A stretch of 6,921 nt of DNA from contig CADCOZ010000032.1 in the NCBI GenBank assembly GCA_902803125.1, positions 1 through 6,921 on the forward strand, in the 5' to 3' direction. The translations under genes and the position numbers were made by a program. Within the stretch, counting starts at the first letter, position 1; every line of letters starts with the position of its first letter. Positions 1-6,200 of the stretch are shown here, piece by piece. Under the pieces are notes generated by a model. That model saw nothing but the letters and a program-made list of their open reading frames with translations, was not told the DNA's origin and did not search any database. This DNA comes from an uncultured Ruminococcus sp. (GTDB taxonomy: Bacteria > Bacillota > Clostridia > Oscillospirales > Acutalibacteraceae).

Positions 1-70
1 AACAGAAAGCAGTGCGGCAGTCAGTCAGACTTCCAAAACCGAAAGCCGTACAGCAGTAAGCCGGACGTGA
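1..70 (+). CDS. C-terminal end of an upstream Ser/Thr-rich protein (partial)
   Basis: The frame starting at base 2 is open from the window edge to a TGA at 68-70 and reads as a Ser/Thr/Ala-rich tail. It holds two copies of a 12-residue unit, TESSAAVSQTSK and TESRTAVSRT. Over the ten shared codons, 22 of 30 bases match, and five of the eight differences fall at third positions of this frame, which is the pattern expected of a translated repeat. The stop lies 25 bases before the rmuC start, a spacing usual inside an operon. Too little is present to name the protein. The other two forward frames are also open over much of this stretch, so the frame choice rests on the repeat pattern. Confidence 0.45.
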   Translation, partial: TESSAAVSQTSKTESRTAVSRT

Positions 71-79
71 TACATCAAC

Positions 80-85
80 AGGAGG
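80..85 (+). promoter_or_regulatory. Ribosome binding site of rmuC
   Basis: A perfect AGGAGG lies 10 bases before the ATG at 96. It fixes the start of rmuC, and the protein begins directly with its membrane helix from this Met. No promoter is visible between the upstream stop (68-70) and this site, so rmuC is probably transcribed from further upstream. Confidence 0.8.
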
Positions 86-95
86 ATAACGCTAT

Positions 96-1745
96 ATGGA
101 AATAGCCATTCTGATTATCGGCCTTATCAGTGTTGTATTGTTAGCCATCCTGTTGTTCCGCAAAGGCGGTTCCGGCGGCGGTGGTCTGTCGGATGGGTCG
201 ATTCAGGCCCTGTCACAGCAAATCGAACAACTGCAAAGGGACAATCAACAGCTGTCACAGCAGATGGAGGCTCTGAGAAAGGAAAACCGTGAAAGTCAGG
301 CAGAACAGCGGCAGGAACTCAATGCCGCCCTTCAGCATACCACCCGTTCACTTCAACAGCAAATACAGAGCGGTCAGCGTTATGCTTCCGAAGAACAGTT
401 ACGGCAGATGACGGCACAGTTTACCGCACAGCAAAAACAGCTTCAAACCATTGGCACGGCACAAGCCGAACAGCTGAAAGCTACTCAGCAGGCGGTCAGC
501 CGTTCCTTGGATGATATGGGAAGAAATCTGAGTGAACGTCTGCAAAGTTTGGAACAGCGGTTTGCGACCTTGGAAACCAACATCGAAACCAAATTACAAG
601 GAATTCGTCAATCGATGGATACCCAGCTGTCGGGTATCCGTGAAGATAATACCAAACAGCTGGACAGTGTCCGCACGACCGTGAATGAACAATTACAAAG
701 CAATATGCTGACCCTGACCACGAGTGTAAAGGGCAGTATGCAAAGTTTGGAACAGCGGTTTGCGACCTTGGAATCTACCATTGAAGCAAAATTACAGGCG
801 GTGCGTACCTCTGTAGAAACACAGCTGAAAAACATTCGTGATGACAACAATAAACAGCTTGACCAAATTCGGGGTACGGTGGATGAAAAACTGCAAAAGA
901 CATTGGAAAGCAAAATGAATGAATCCTTCAAGCTGGTCAGTGAACGATTGGAACAGGTCTATAAAGGCTTAGGAGAAATGCAAAGTGTAGCGCAGGGTGT
1001 CGGCGATTTGAAGAAGGTGCTGAGTAACGTCAAGACCAGAGGTATTTTGGGTGAAATCCAGTTAGGGGCTATCCTGAAAGAAATATTGACAGCGGATCAG
1101 TATGATGAAAATGTGGCTACGGTGCCGAGGTCATCGAACCGAGTGGAATTTGCCGTGAAACTGCCCGGTGCGGAGGACGGAAAAATCATTTATCTGCCGA
1201 TCGACTCCAAATTCAACGGTGACCGGTTCGCCCACTTACAGGATGCGTATGCGTCCGGCGATACGTCCTTGATAGCAACGGCGAAAAAAGAATTGGTCGA
1301 TGCCATTAAGAAATGTGCCAAAGATATCAGTGACAAATACATTGAACCGCCCTATACGACTTCCTTTGCCATCATGTTCCTGCCATTTGAGGGTCTGTAT
1401 GCCGAGGTGGTCAATACACCCGGTTTGGTCGAGGAATTACAGCGAACCTATCATGTCAATGTGGCAGGCCCCTCAACAATGGCGGCTATGCTGAATTCGC
1501 TGAAAATGGGATTCCAGACCTTAGCCATTCAAAAACGAAGCAGTGAAGTATGGCAAGTATTGGGTGCGGTCAAGACCGAATTTGGCAAATTTGAAAAAGC
1601 CCTGACCGATACACAAAGCCGATTGCGTAAGGCAGAGGAAAGCCTTGAGGATTTGGTGGGTGTGCGTACCCGTCAAATCAACCGCAAGCTGAACCGGATT
1701 GACAGCCTTGACCCGGAGGCCTCGGTTAAACTGCTGACGGAATGA
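96..1745 (+). CDS. rmuC: RmuC family protein, membrane-anchored coiled-coil, nuclease-like
   Basis: The 549-residue product opens with a single hydrophobic helix (residues about 2-21) followed by FRK, which fits an N-terminal anchor with the bulk in the cytoplasm. A Gly/Ser linker (24-30) follows, then a long Gln-rich coiled coil to about residue 290. The RmuC domain runs from about 290 to 530. Its recognisable motifs are KTRGILGEIQLGAIL (313-327), YLPIDSKF (366-373), the PYTTSFAIMFLPFEGLYAEV stretch (419-438) and VAGPSTMAAMLNSL (456-469). RmuC proteins are predicted nucleases related to restriction-enzyme folds; E. coli RmuC limits recombination at inverted repeats. Exact biochemistry is not settled, and none is shown here. 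The coiled coil contains a duplicated 53-residue segment, which helps explain a length above the roughly 400-475 residues I recall as usual. Family assignment is firm. Confidence 0.93.
   Translation: MEIAILIIGLISVVLLAILLFRKGGSGGGGLSDGSIQALSQQIEQLQRDNQQLSQQMEALRKENRESQAEQRQELNAALQHTTRSLQQQIQSGQRYASEEQLRQMTAQFTAQQKQLQTIGTAQAEQLKATQQAVSRSLDDMGRNLSERLQSLEQRFATLETNIETKLQGIRQSMDTQLSGIREDNTKQLDSVRTTVNEQLQSNMLTLTTSVKGSMQSLEQRFATLESTIEAKLQAVRTSVETQLKNIRDDNNKQLDQIRGTVDEKLQKTLESKMNESFKLVSERLEQVYKGLGEMQSVAQGVGDLKKVLSNVKTRGILGEIQLGAILKEILTADQYDENVATVPRSSNRVEFAVKLPGAEDGKIIYLPIDSKFNGDRFAHLQDAYASGDTSLIATAKKELVDAIKKCAKDISDKYIEPPYTTSFAIMFLPFEGLYAEVVNTPGLVEELQRTYHVNVAGPSTMAAMLNSLKMGFQTLAIQKRSSEVWQVLGAVKTEFGKFEKALTDTQSRLRKAEESLEDLVGVRTRQINRKLNRIDSLDPEASVKLLTE
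540..896 (+). repeat. In-frame duplication inside the rmuC coiled coil
   Basis: Residues 149-201 (540-698) and 215-267 (738-896) are two copies of one segment, offset by exactly 198 bases. By direct comparison 35 of 53 residues are identical. Each copy begins with QSLEQRFATLE, and the DNA is identical over 35 bases (541-575 and 739-773). The copies are joined by a 13-residue spacer (202-214) ending in VKGSM. The offset of 66 residues keeps the reading frame. The perfect 35-base core beside more diverged flanks suggests either recent local homogenisation or strong constraint on that part. Confidence 0.9.
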
Positions 1746-1787
1746 ATAATGTTTGATGAGGTCAAGTCAGCGAATTTTGGAAGGGGG

Positions 1788-1898
1788 GTTGGGGGAAGTC
1801 TCGCCTGTCGGCTCGGTCCGGTCGCTTTGGCCTGGCGGCCAAGGTGTCCACTGGACACCCGCTCTCCTTTTTTTCGCTAGAAAAAGGTTTCCCCCAAC
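1788..1898. repeat. 111-bp dispersed repeat with 10-bp terminal inverted repeats
   Basis: The element begins with GTTGGGGGAA (1788-1797) and ends with its exact reverse complement TTCCCCCAAC (1889-1898). Inside are three inverted repeats in order: TTGGCC/GGCCAA around a TGGC loop (1827-1842), the near-loopless GGTGTCCA-C-TGGACACC (1843-1859), and CCTTTTT/AAAAAGG around an 8-base loop (1866-1887). The terminal inverted repeats could form an outer stem enclosing the three hairpins. No transposase is encoded. The last 32 bases recur in inverted orientation at the window end, so this is a repeated family. It resembles small non-autonomous (MITE- or REP-like) intergenic repeats of gut Clostridia. 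That comparison is from memory, and mobility is inferred. Confidence 0.7.
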
Positions 1899-1959
1899 GG
1901 GGTCCAGGGGCAGAGTCCCTGGTGGGGTTTGGGGCAAAGCCCCAACAGGCAAAGCCCCC
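1899..1959. repeat. Second hairpin module adjoining the repeat
   Basis: Directly after the 111-bp element come two more perfect inverted repeats: CCAGGG/CCCTGG with a 7-base loop (1904-1922) and TTGGGGC/GCCCCAA with an AAA loop (1929-1945). The 11-mer GGCAAAGCCCC at 1933-1943 occurs again at 1948-1958, so the second hairpin is partly duplicated. The CCCCAA at 1892-1897 can also pair with TTGGGG at 1929-1934, giving an alternative fold. The module lies just before the ribosome binding site of the methyltransferase gene. It may belong to the same dispersed repeat, but this part is not visible in the copy at the window end. Confidence 0.65.
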
Positions 1960-1964
1960 ACATG

Positions 1965-1973
1965 AGGAGGAGG
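1965..1973 (+). promoter_or_regulatory. Ribosome binding site of the methyltransferase gene
   Basis: The run AGGAGGAGG contains two overlapping AGGAGG cores, ending 7 and 4 bases before the ATG at 1978. A second ATG follows immediately at 1981, and the second core sits 7 bases from it. Either Met could be used, changing the protein by one residue. Confidence 0.8.
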
Positions 1974-1977
1974 AAGA

Positions 1978-3069
1978 ATGATGAAGTTGAAAATGGCGGC
2001 ACCGTGTTTGATGGGGCTGGAAGGATTGTGCGCCGATGAGTTAAAGCGGCTGGAGATAGAAAATGTTCGGGCTGAAAACGGAAGAGTACTGTTTGAAGGC
2101 GATTTCTCTGCCTTGGCACGGGCTAACCTTTGTTCACGCTATGCCGAACGGATACGGCTTGTGTTGGGTGAATTCCCGGTGTACAGCTTTGAGGATCTGT
2201 TTCAAGGTGTTTTTTCGATACCGTGGGAGGATTTGATTGGGTCAAAAGATGCATTCCCTGTCAAGGGTCACAGCATTGACTCCAAGCTGTCCAGCGTGCC
2301 GGACTGTCAGAAAATCATCAAAAAAGCCGCCGCTAAACGGCTGGGCGGACATTACGGAACCTCATGGCTGGAGGAAAGCGGCAGTCTGCACCAAATCGAG
2401 TTCTTGATTATCAAGAATCGGTGCAGTATCATGCTGGATACGTCCGGTGCCGGTCTGCATAAGCGTGGCTATCGTGCCAACGCCACAACAGCCCCCATCA
2501 AAGAAACTTTGGCGGCGGCCATGGCTGAACTGTCAAGGGTGCGGCCGTTCAGCACCGTGATTGACCCGTTCTGCGGGTCGGGTACCATCTTGATTGAATC
2601 GGCACTGAAAGCCCTAAATATAGCACCGGGTTTGAAGCGGCGGTTTGCGGCTGAAAATTGGGGTGTGATTCCGGCCGGCGTATGGCAGGAAGAACGAGCC
2701 AGAGCCATGGCGGCGGTGCATACCGATGCGGAATTTCAAGCGTTTGGCTATGACATCGACCAAGAAGCGATTGCCCTGACAATGGAAAATGCCCGCAAAG
2801 CCGGTGTTGAAAAGCGTATCCATGCTGAACGGCGGGATATCAAAGACTTTGACGGCAGTTTTGAGCGGGCGGCTGTTATTACGAACCCGCCTTATGGTGA
2901 ACGGCTGCTGGATATGGAACAGGCACGGGAACTGTATAAAATCATGGGCAGGCACTTTACCGCCAAACAGGGCTGGAGCTATAGCATCATCAGTCCGGAT
3001 GACGGCTTTGAAGTCAGCTTCGGTCGGCCGGCCGATAAGAGAAGAAAGCTGTATAACGGCATGATCTAG
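1978..3069 (+). CDS. THUMP-domain SAM-dependent rRNA methyltransferase (RlmL/YpsC family)
   Basis: The 363-residue product has the order typical of RlmL/YpsC proteins: an N-terminal ferredoxin-like and THUMP RNA-binding region (about 1-160), then a class I Rossmann methyltransferase domain (about 165-363). Visible motifs are GLHKRGYR (159-166) at the domain boundary, the SAM-binding DPFCGSGTI (196-204), the acidic GYDID (257-261) and the catalytic NPPYGERL (303-310), typical of N-methylation of a base amino group. The C-terminal KRRKLYNGMI is also typical of the family. E. coli RlmL makes m2G2445 in 23S rRNA as the N-terminal half of a fusion; this gene matches that half alone, as in Bacillus YpsC. 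The exact target base here is inferred. Length is normal and no key motif is missing. An intrinsic terminator follows 47 bases after the stop. Confidence 0.9.
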   Translation: MMKLKMAAPCLMGLEGLCADELKRLEIENVRAENGRVLFEGDFSALARANLCSRYAERIRLVLGEFPVYSFEDLFQGVFSIPWEDLIGSKDAFPVKGHSIDSKLSSVPDCQKIIKKAAAKRLGGHYGTSWLEESGSLHQIEFLIIKNRCSIMLDTSGAGLHKRGYRANATTAPIKETLAAAMAELSRVRPFSTVIDPFCGSGTILIESALKALNIAPGLKRRFAAENWGVIPAGVWQEERARAMAAVHTDAEFQAFGYDIDQEAIALTMENARKAGVEKRIHAERRDIKDFDGSFERAAVITNPPYGERLLDMEQARELYKIMGRHFTAKQGWSYSIISPDDGFEVSFGRPADKRRKLYNGMI

Positions 3070-3116
3070 TGTCAGCTGTATATGTATTTCAAGCATGGTC
3101 AGCCAACATAAATAAA

Positions 3117-3152
3117 AGCCGCCTCTGCGAACGGACAGGGGCGGTTATTTTT
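3117..3152 (+). terminator. Rho-independent terminator after the methyltransferase gene
   Basis: An 11-bp stem (AGCCGCCTCTG at 3117-3127 with CAGGGGCGGTT at 3136-3146, two G-T wobbles) encloses an 8-base loop and is followed by ATTTTT. The G+C-rich stem and the T-tract are the standard intrinsic terminator form. It lies within what would be an N-terminal extension of dnaE if the first in-frame GTG were used, which argues against that upstream start. Confidence 0.8.
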
Positions 3153-3190
3153 CAAAAGATGCTTGGGCGTGTCTTTTTTTCAGTAAAATC

Positions 3191-3218
3191 AGCGGCGTTT
3201 TCCTTTGCGAAAGCCGCT
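3191..3218. repeat. Hairpin overlapping the dnaE -35 region
   Basis: AGCGGC (3191-3196) pairs with GCCGCT (3213-3218). Inside it TTTC (3199-3202) pairs with GAAA (3209-3212) around a 6-base loop, leaving GT unpaired. No T-tract follows. It spans the -35 hexamer of the proposed dnaE promoter. It could be a backup structure for readthrough from upstream or have no role. Confidence 0.35.
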
Positions 3219-3232
3219 TCAGCTGTTATAAT
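3205..3232 (+). promoter_or_regulatory. Sigma-A-type promoter of dnaE with extended -10
   Basis: A consensus TATAAT lies at 3227-3232, preceded by TG at 3224-3225, giving a full extended -10 (TGnTATAAT). TTGCGA at 3205-3210 matches the -35 consensus at four of six positions with a 16-base spacer. Transcription would start near 3239-3240, giving a leader of about 28 bases with the ribosome binding site inside it. The placement between a terminator and the dnaE start makes this a convincing promoter. Confidence 0.75.
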
Positions 3233-3253
3233 AACAGGGAAAACCATCACGAT

Positions 3254-3260
3254 GGGAGGA
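3254..3260 (+). promoter_or_regulatory. Ribosome binding site deciding the dnaE start
   Basis: GGGAGGA ends 6 bases before the ATG at 3267, where the protein begins MAFTHLHVH, the usual beginning of a DnaE PHP domain. The in-frame ATG at 3252 overlaps this site and has no ribosome binding site at a proper distance. The in-frame GTG at 3069 lies upstream of both the terminator and the promoter. Confidence 0.88.
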
Positions 3261-3266
3261 AAAACG

Positions 3267-6200
3267 ATGGCATTTACACATCTTCATGTACACACGGAAT
3301 ACAGCCTGTTGGACGGTGCTTGTCGCATTCATGAACTGGTTCAACAGGCCAAGGCACTCGGACAAACGGCACTGGCGATTACCGATCACGGGGTTATGTA
3401 TGGCGTTGTCGATTTTTACAAAGCCGCCCTCAAGGAAGGCATCAAGCCGATTATCGGCTGTGAAATGTATGTTGCCCCCCGCCGTCATACCGACAGAGTG
3501 GCTGAACTGGACAGGGAAAGCCGTCACCTTGTGCTGTTGTGCGAGAATCAGACCGGTTATCAGAACCTTATCAAATTGGATTCACTGGCATGGACTGAGG
3601 GCTTTTATGGCAAGCCGAGGGTAGATTTTGAACAGCTGAAACAGCACCATGAAGGCCTGATTGCCTTGTCGGCCTGTCTGGCGGGCGAAATTCCCCGTGC
3701 CTTACTGCATGGTGATTACGAAGAAGCCAAGCGGGTGGCGTTACAGTATCAGGAGGTTTTCGGCAGGGATCACTTCTTTTTGGAATTGCAGGATCACGGT
3801 ATCACCGACCAAAAACGGATTGCACCGTATCTGATAAAGCTGTCGCAGGAATGCGGGATTCCGCTGGTGGTAACGAACGACTGCCACTATATCCGGCGGG
3901 AGGACAGCCGTGTGCAGGATATTTTGCTGTGTATCCAGACCAACCACACCTTGGACGAAGAAAATGCCATGCGTTTCCCGACCGATGAGTTCTATCTCAA
4001 GAGTGAGGAAGAAATGCGTCAGCTGTTTCCGCAGTGTCCGGAGGCCTATGACAATACCGCAAGAATTGCCGAGCGGTGTTCGGTGACGTTTGAGTTCGGC
4101 CAACTGAAACTGCCGCATTTTGATGTGCCGGGTCAGCAGGATCATACCGCCTATTTCCGTCAGCAGTGCTATGAGGGACTGCACCGTTACTATGGGGAAC
4201 ATCCGTCACAGGAACGGATTGACCGTCTGGAATATGAAATCAATACCATTGATGCGATGGGATATGTGGACTACTACCTGATCGTCAATGACTATGTGGG
4301 CTATGCCAAGCGGCACGATATACCGGTCGGAGCGGGCAGAGGTTCCGGTGCCGGCAGTCTGGCGGCCTATTGTATCGGCATCACGGGCATTGACCCGATG
4401 AAGTATGACCTGCTGTTTGAGCGGTTCCTGAATCCCGAACGGGTCAGTATGCCCGACTTTGATGTCGATTTCTGCACCGAGCGGCGGCAGGAAGTGATTG
4501 ATTATGTTATTCGGCGGTATGGCAGTGACCATGTGGCACAGATTGCGGCGTTTGGCACCATGGCGGCCAAGGGAGCCGTGCGTGATGTCGGCAGGGTCAT
4601 GGGCTTGCCCTATGCTTTGTGCGATAAGGTGGCCAAGCTGATTCCCAATGAATTGAATATGACCATTGAAAAAGCCCTGAAGGTATCGCATGACCTGAAG
4701 GAACTGTATAATCAGGATGCACAGGTACATGAACTGATGGATAATGCTTCCCGTTTGGAAGGAATGCCCCGTCATACTACCACCCATGCGGCCGGTGTGG
4801 TCATTACCGAAAAACCGGTCAGCGATTATGTGCCGCTGGCGAAAAACGATGAGGCCATTGTGACACAGTTCCCGATGACGACACTCGATGAATTGGGCTT
4901 GGTCAAAATGGACTTTCTCGGCCTTCGGAACCTGACCGTTCTGCACGATGCCGAACAGATGATTCGGGAAAAGGAACCGAATTTTCGCATTGACCGTATT
5001 CCCGATGACGACAAAGAGGTATTTGAACTGTTGGCCAAAGGGGATACCGAAGGGGTGTTTCAGTTTGAATCGCAGGGCATGACCAATGTGCTGATGCAGC
5101 TGAAACCGGAGAATCTGGAGGATATCATCGCCGTGATTTCCCTGTACCGTCCGGGACCGATGGAGTCCATTCCCCGCTATATCGAGAACCGCCATCATCC
5201 CGAAAAGGTTACCTATCGTCATCCTTTGTTGGAGCCGATTTTGAAGGTGACCTATGGGTGTATTGTCTATCAGGAACAGGTCATGCAGATTTTCCGTTCC
5301 TTGGCAGGCTATTCTTTGGGTCGGGCGGATATTGTGCGGCGAGCCATGTCTAAAAAGAAGAAAAGCGTCATGGAAGAGGAACGAAAGGTCTTTATCTATG
5401 GACTGGAAAACGAGGACGGCACCGTGGCGGTGGACGGCTGTATTCGCCGAGGGGTTCCCGAAGAAACCGCCAAAGCGATTTTTGCCGAGATGGAGAGTTT
5501 TGCTTCTTATGCGTTTAATAAATCCCATGCGGCGTGTTATGCCTTGATTGCCTACCAAACCGCCTATTTGAAGTGCCATTACTTTGCCCCGTATTTTGCG
5601 GCACTGCTGACCAGTGTATTGGACAATGCCGGCAAGGTGGCAACCTATACCGATGAATGCGCCCGCCATCATGTCACGGTGCGGCCGCCCCATGTCAATG
5701 TCAGTGACAGCGGCTTTACCGTCAAGGATAATGAAATCGAGTTCGGCCTGATGGCGGTCAAAAACTTGGGAAAGAACCTGATTGACAAAATTATCCGTGA
5801 ACGCCGCAACGGACCGTTTCGATCATTCTATCATTTTTGCAGTCGTCTGTATGGCACAGAACTCAACCGCAGAGCGGTGGAAAGTCTGATTCGGTGCGGT
5901 GCCTTGGACGGACTGGGTGCTAACCGTCATCAGATGATAGCGGCGGTTGACACCACCTTGTCGTATATCTCTGCCAAAAAGGATGATATACTGGAAGGTC
6001 AGCTGGATTTGTTCGGTTTGTCACAGGGTGGTGCAGGAGCGGAACCGGAACCGCCTTTGCCGTTGGTGGAAGAATATGCACCAAGGGAACTGCTCGAAAT
6101 GGAAAAAGCCTGCACGGGGCTTTACTTTTCGGGACATCCGCTGTCAGAATATGAAGAAGCTATTTACGATGCCCGTGCCGACCGTCTGAATGACATTTTG

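Larger units (their letters stand above)
1746..1977. other. Intergenic gap filled by a hairpin-rich repeat; no gene seen
   Basis: Between rmuC and the methyltransferase gene I see no credible coding sequence. Short open frames exist on both strands, but they run across self-complementary repeat sequence and lack suitable ribosome binding sites. The first 40 bases (1746-1787) are plain and end in a G-run. From 1788 the gap is a chain of inverted repeats, and the last 14 bases are the purine-rich ribosome binding site of the next gene. No canonical T-tract terminator for rmuC and no convincing promoter were found, so whether the methyltransferase gene is cotranscribed with rmuC is open. Confidence 0.7.

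Noticed and set aside
1753..1781. Possible promoter (TTGATG) between rmuC and the repeat
   Set aside because: No acceptable -10 hexamer lies 16-18 bases downstream; the nearest AT-rich stretch, AATTTT, is at the wrong spacing.
1783..1795. G-runs GGGGGG-TT-GGGGG as a G-quadruplex
   Set aside because: Only two long G tracts are present plus a GG. The second tract is better explained as one arm of the 10-bp terminal inverted repeat.
1753..1965. Open frames of 64-80 codons on both strands across the rmuC-methyltransferase gap
   Set aside because: They run through palindromic repeat sequence, where open frames on both strands arise together. They lack ribosome binding sites at the right distance and their products resemble no family I know.
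3154..3180. Possible second terminator (AAAAGA/TCTTTT stem followed by more T)
   Set aside because: The stem is almost all A-T with two G-T wobbles and would be very weak. The preceding GC-rich hairpin at 3117-3152 accounts for termination.
3069..3266. A 66-residue N-terminal extension of DnaE
   Set aside because: It contains a terminator, a promoter and the ribosome binding site, and DnaE proteins start at the HLHVH region of the PHP domain.
4206..5693. A 495-codon open frame on the minus strand opposite dnaE
   Set aside because: It lies entirely within the conserved polymerase core coded on the + strand. It has a composition rich in His, Gln and Ile as expected of an antisense shadow, and no recognisable motif.
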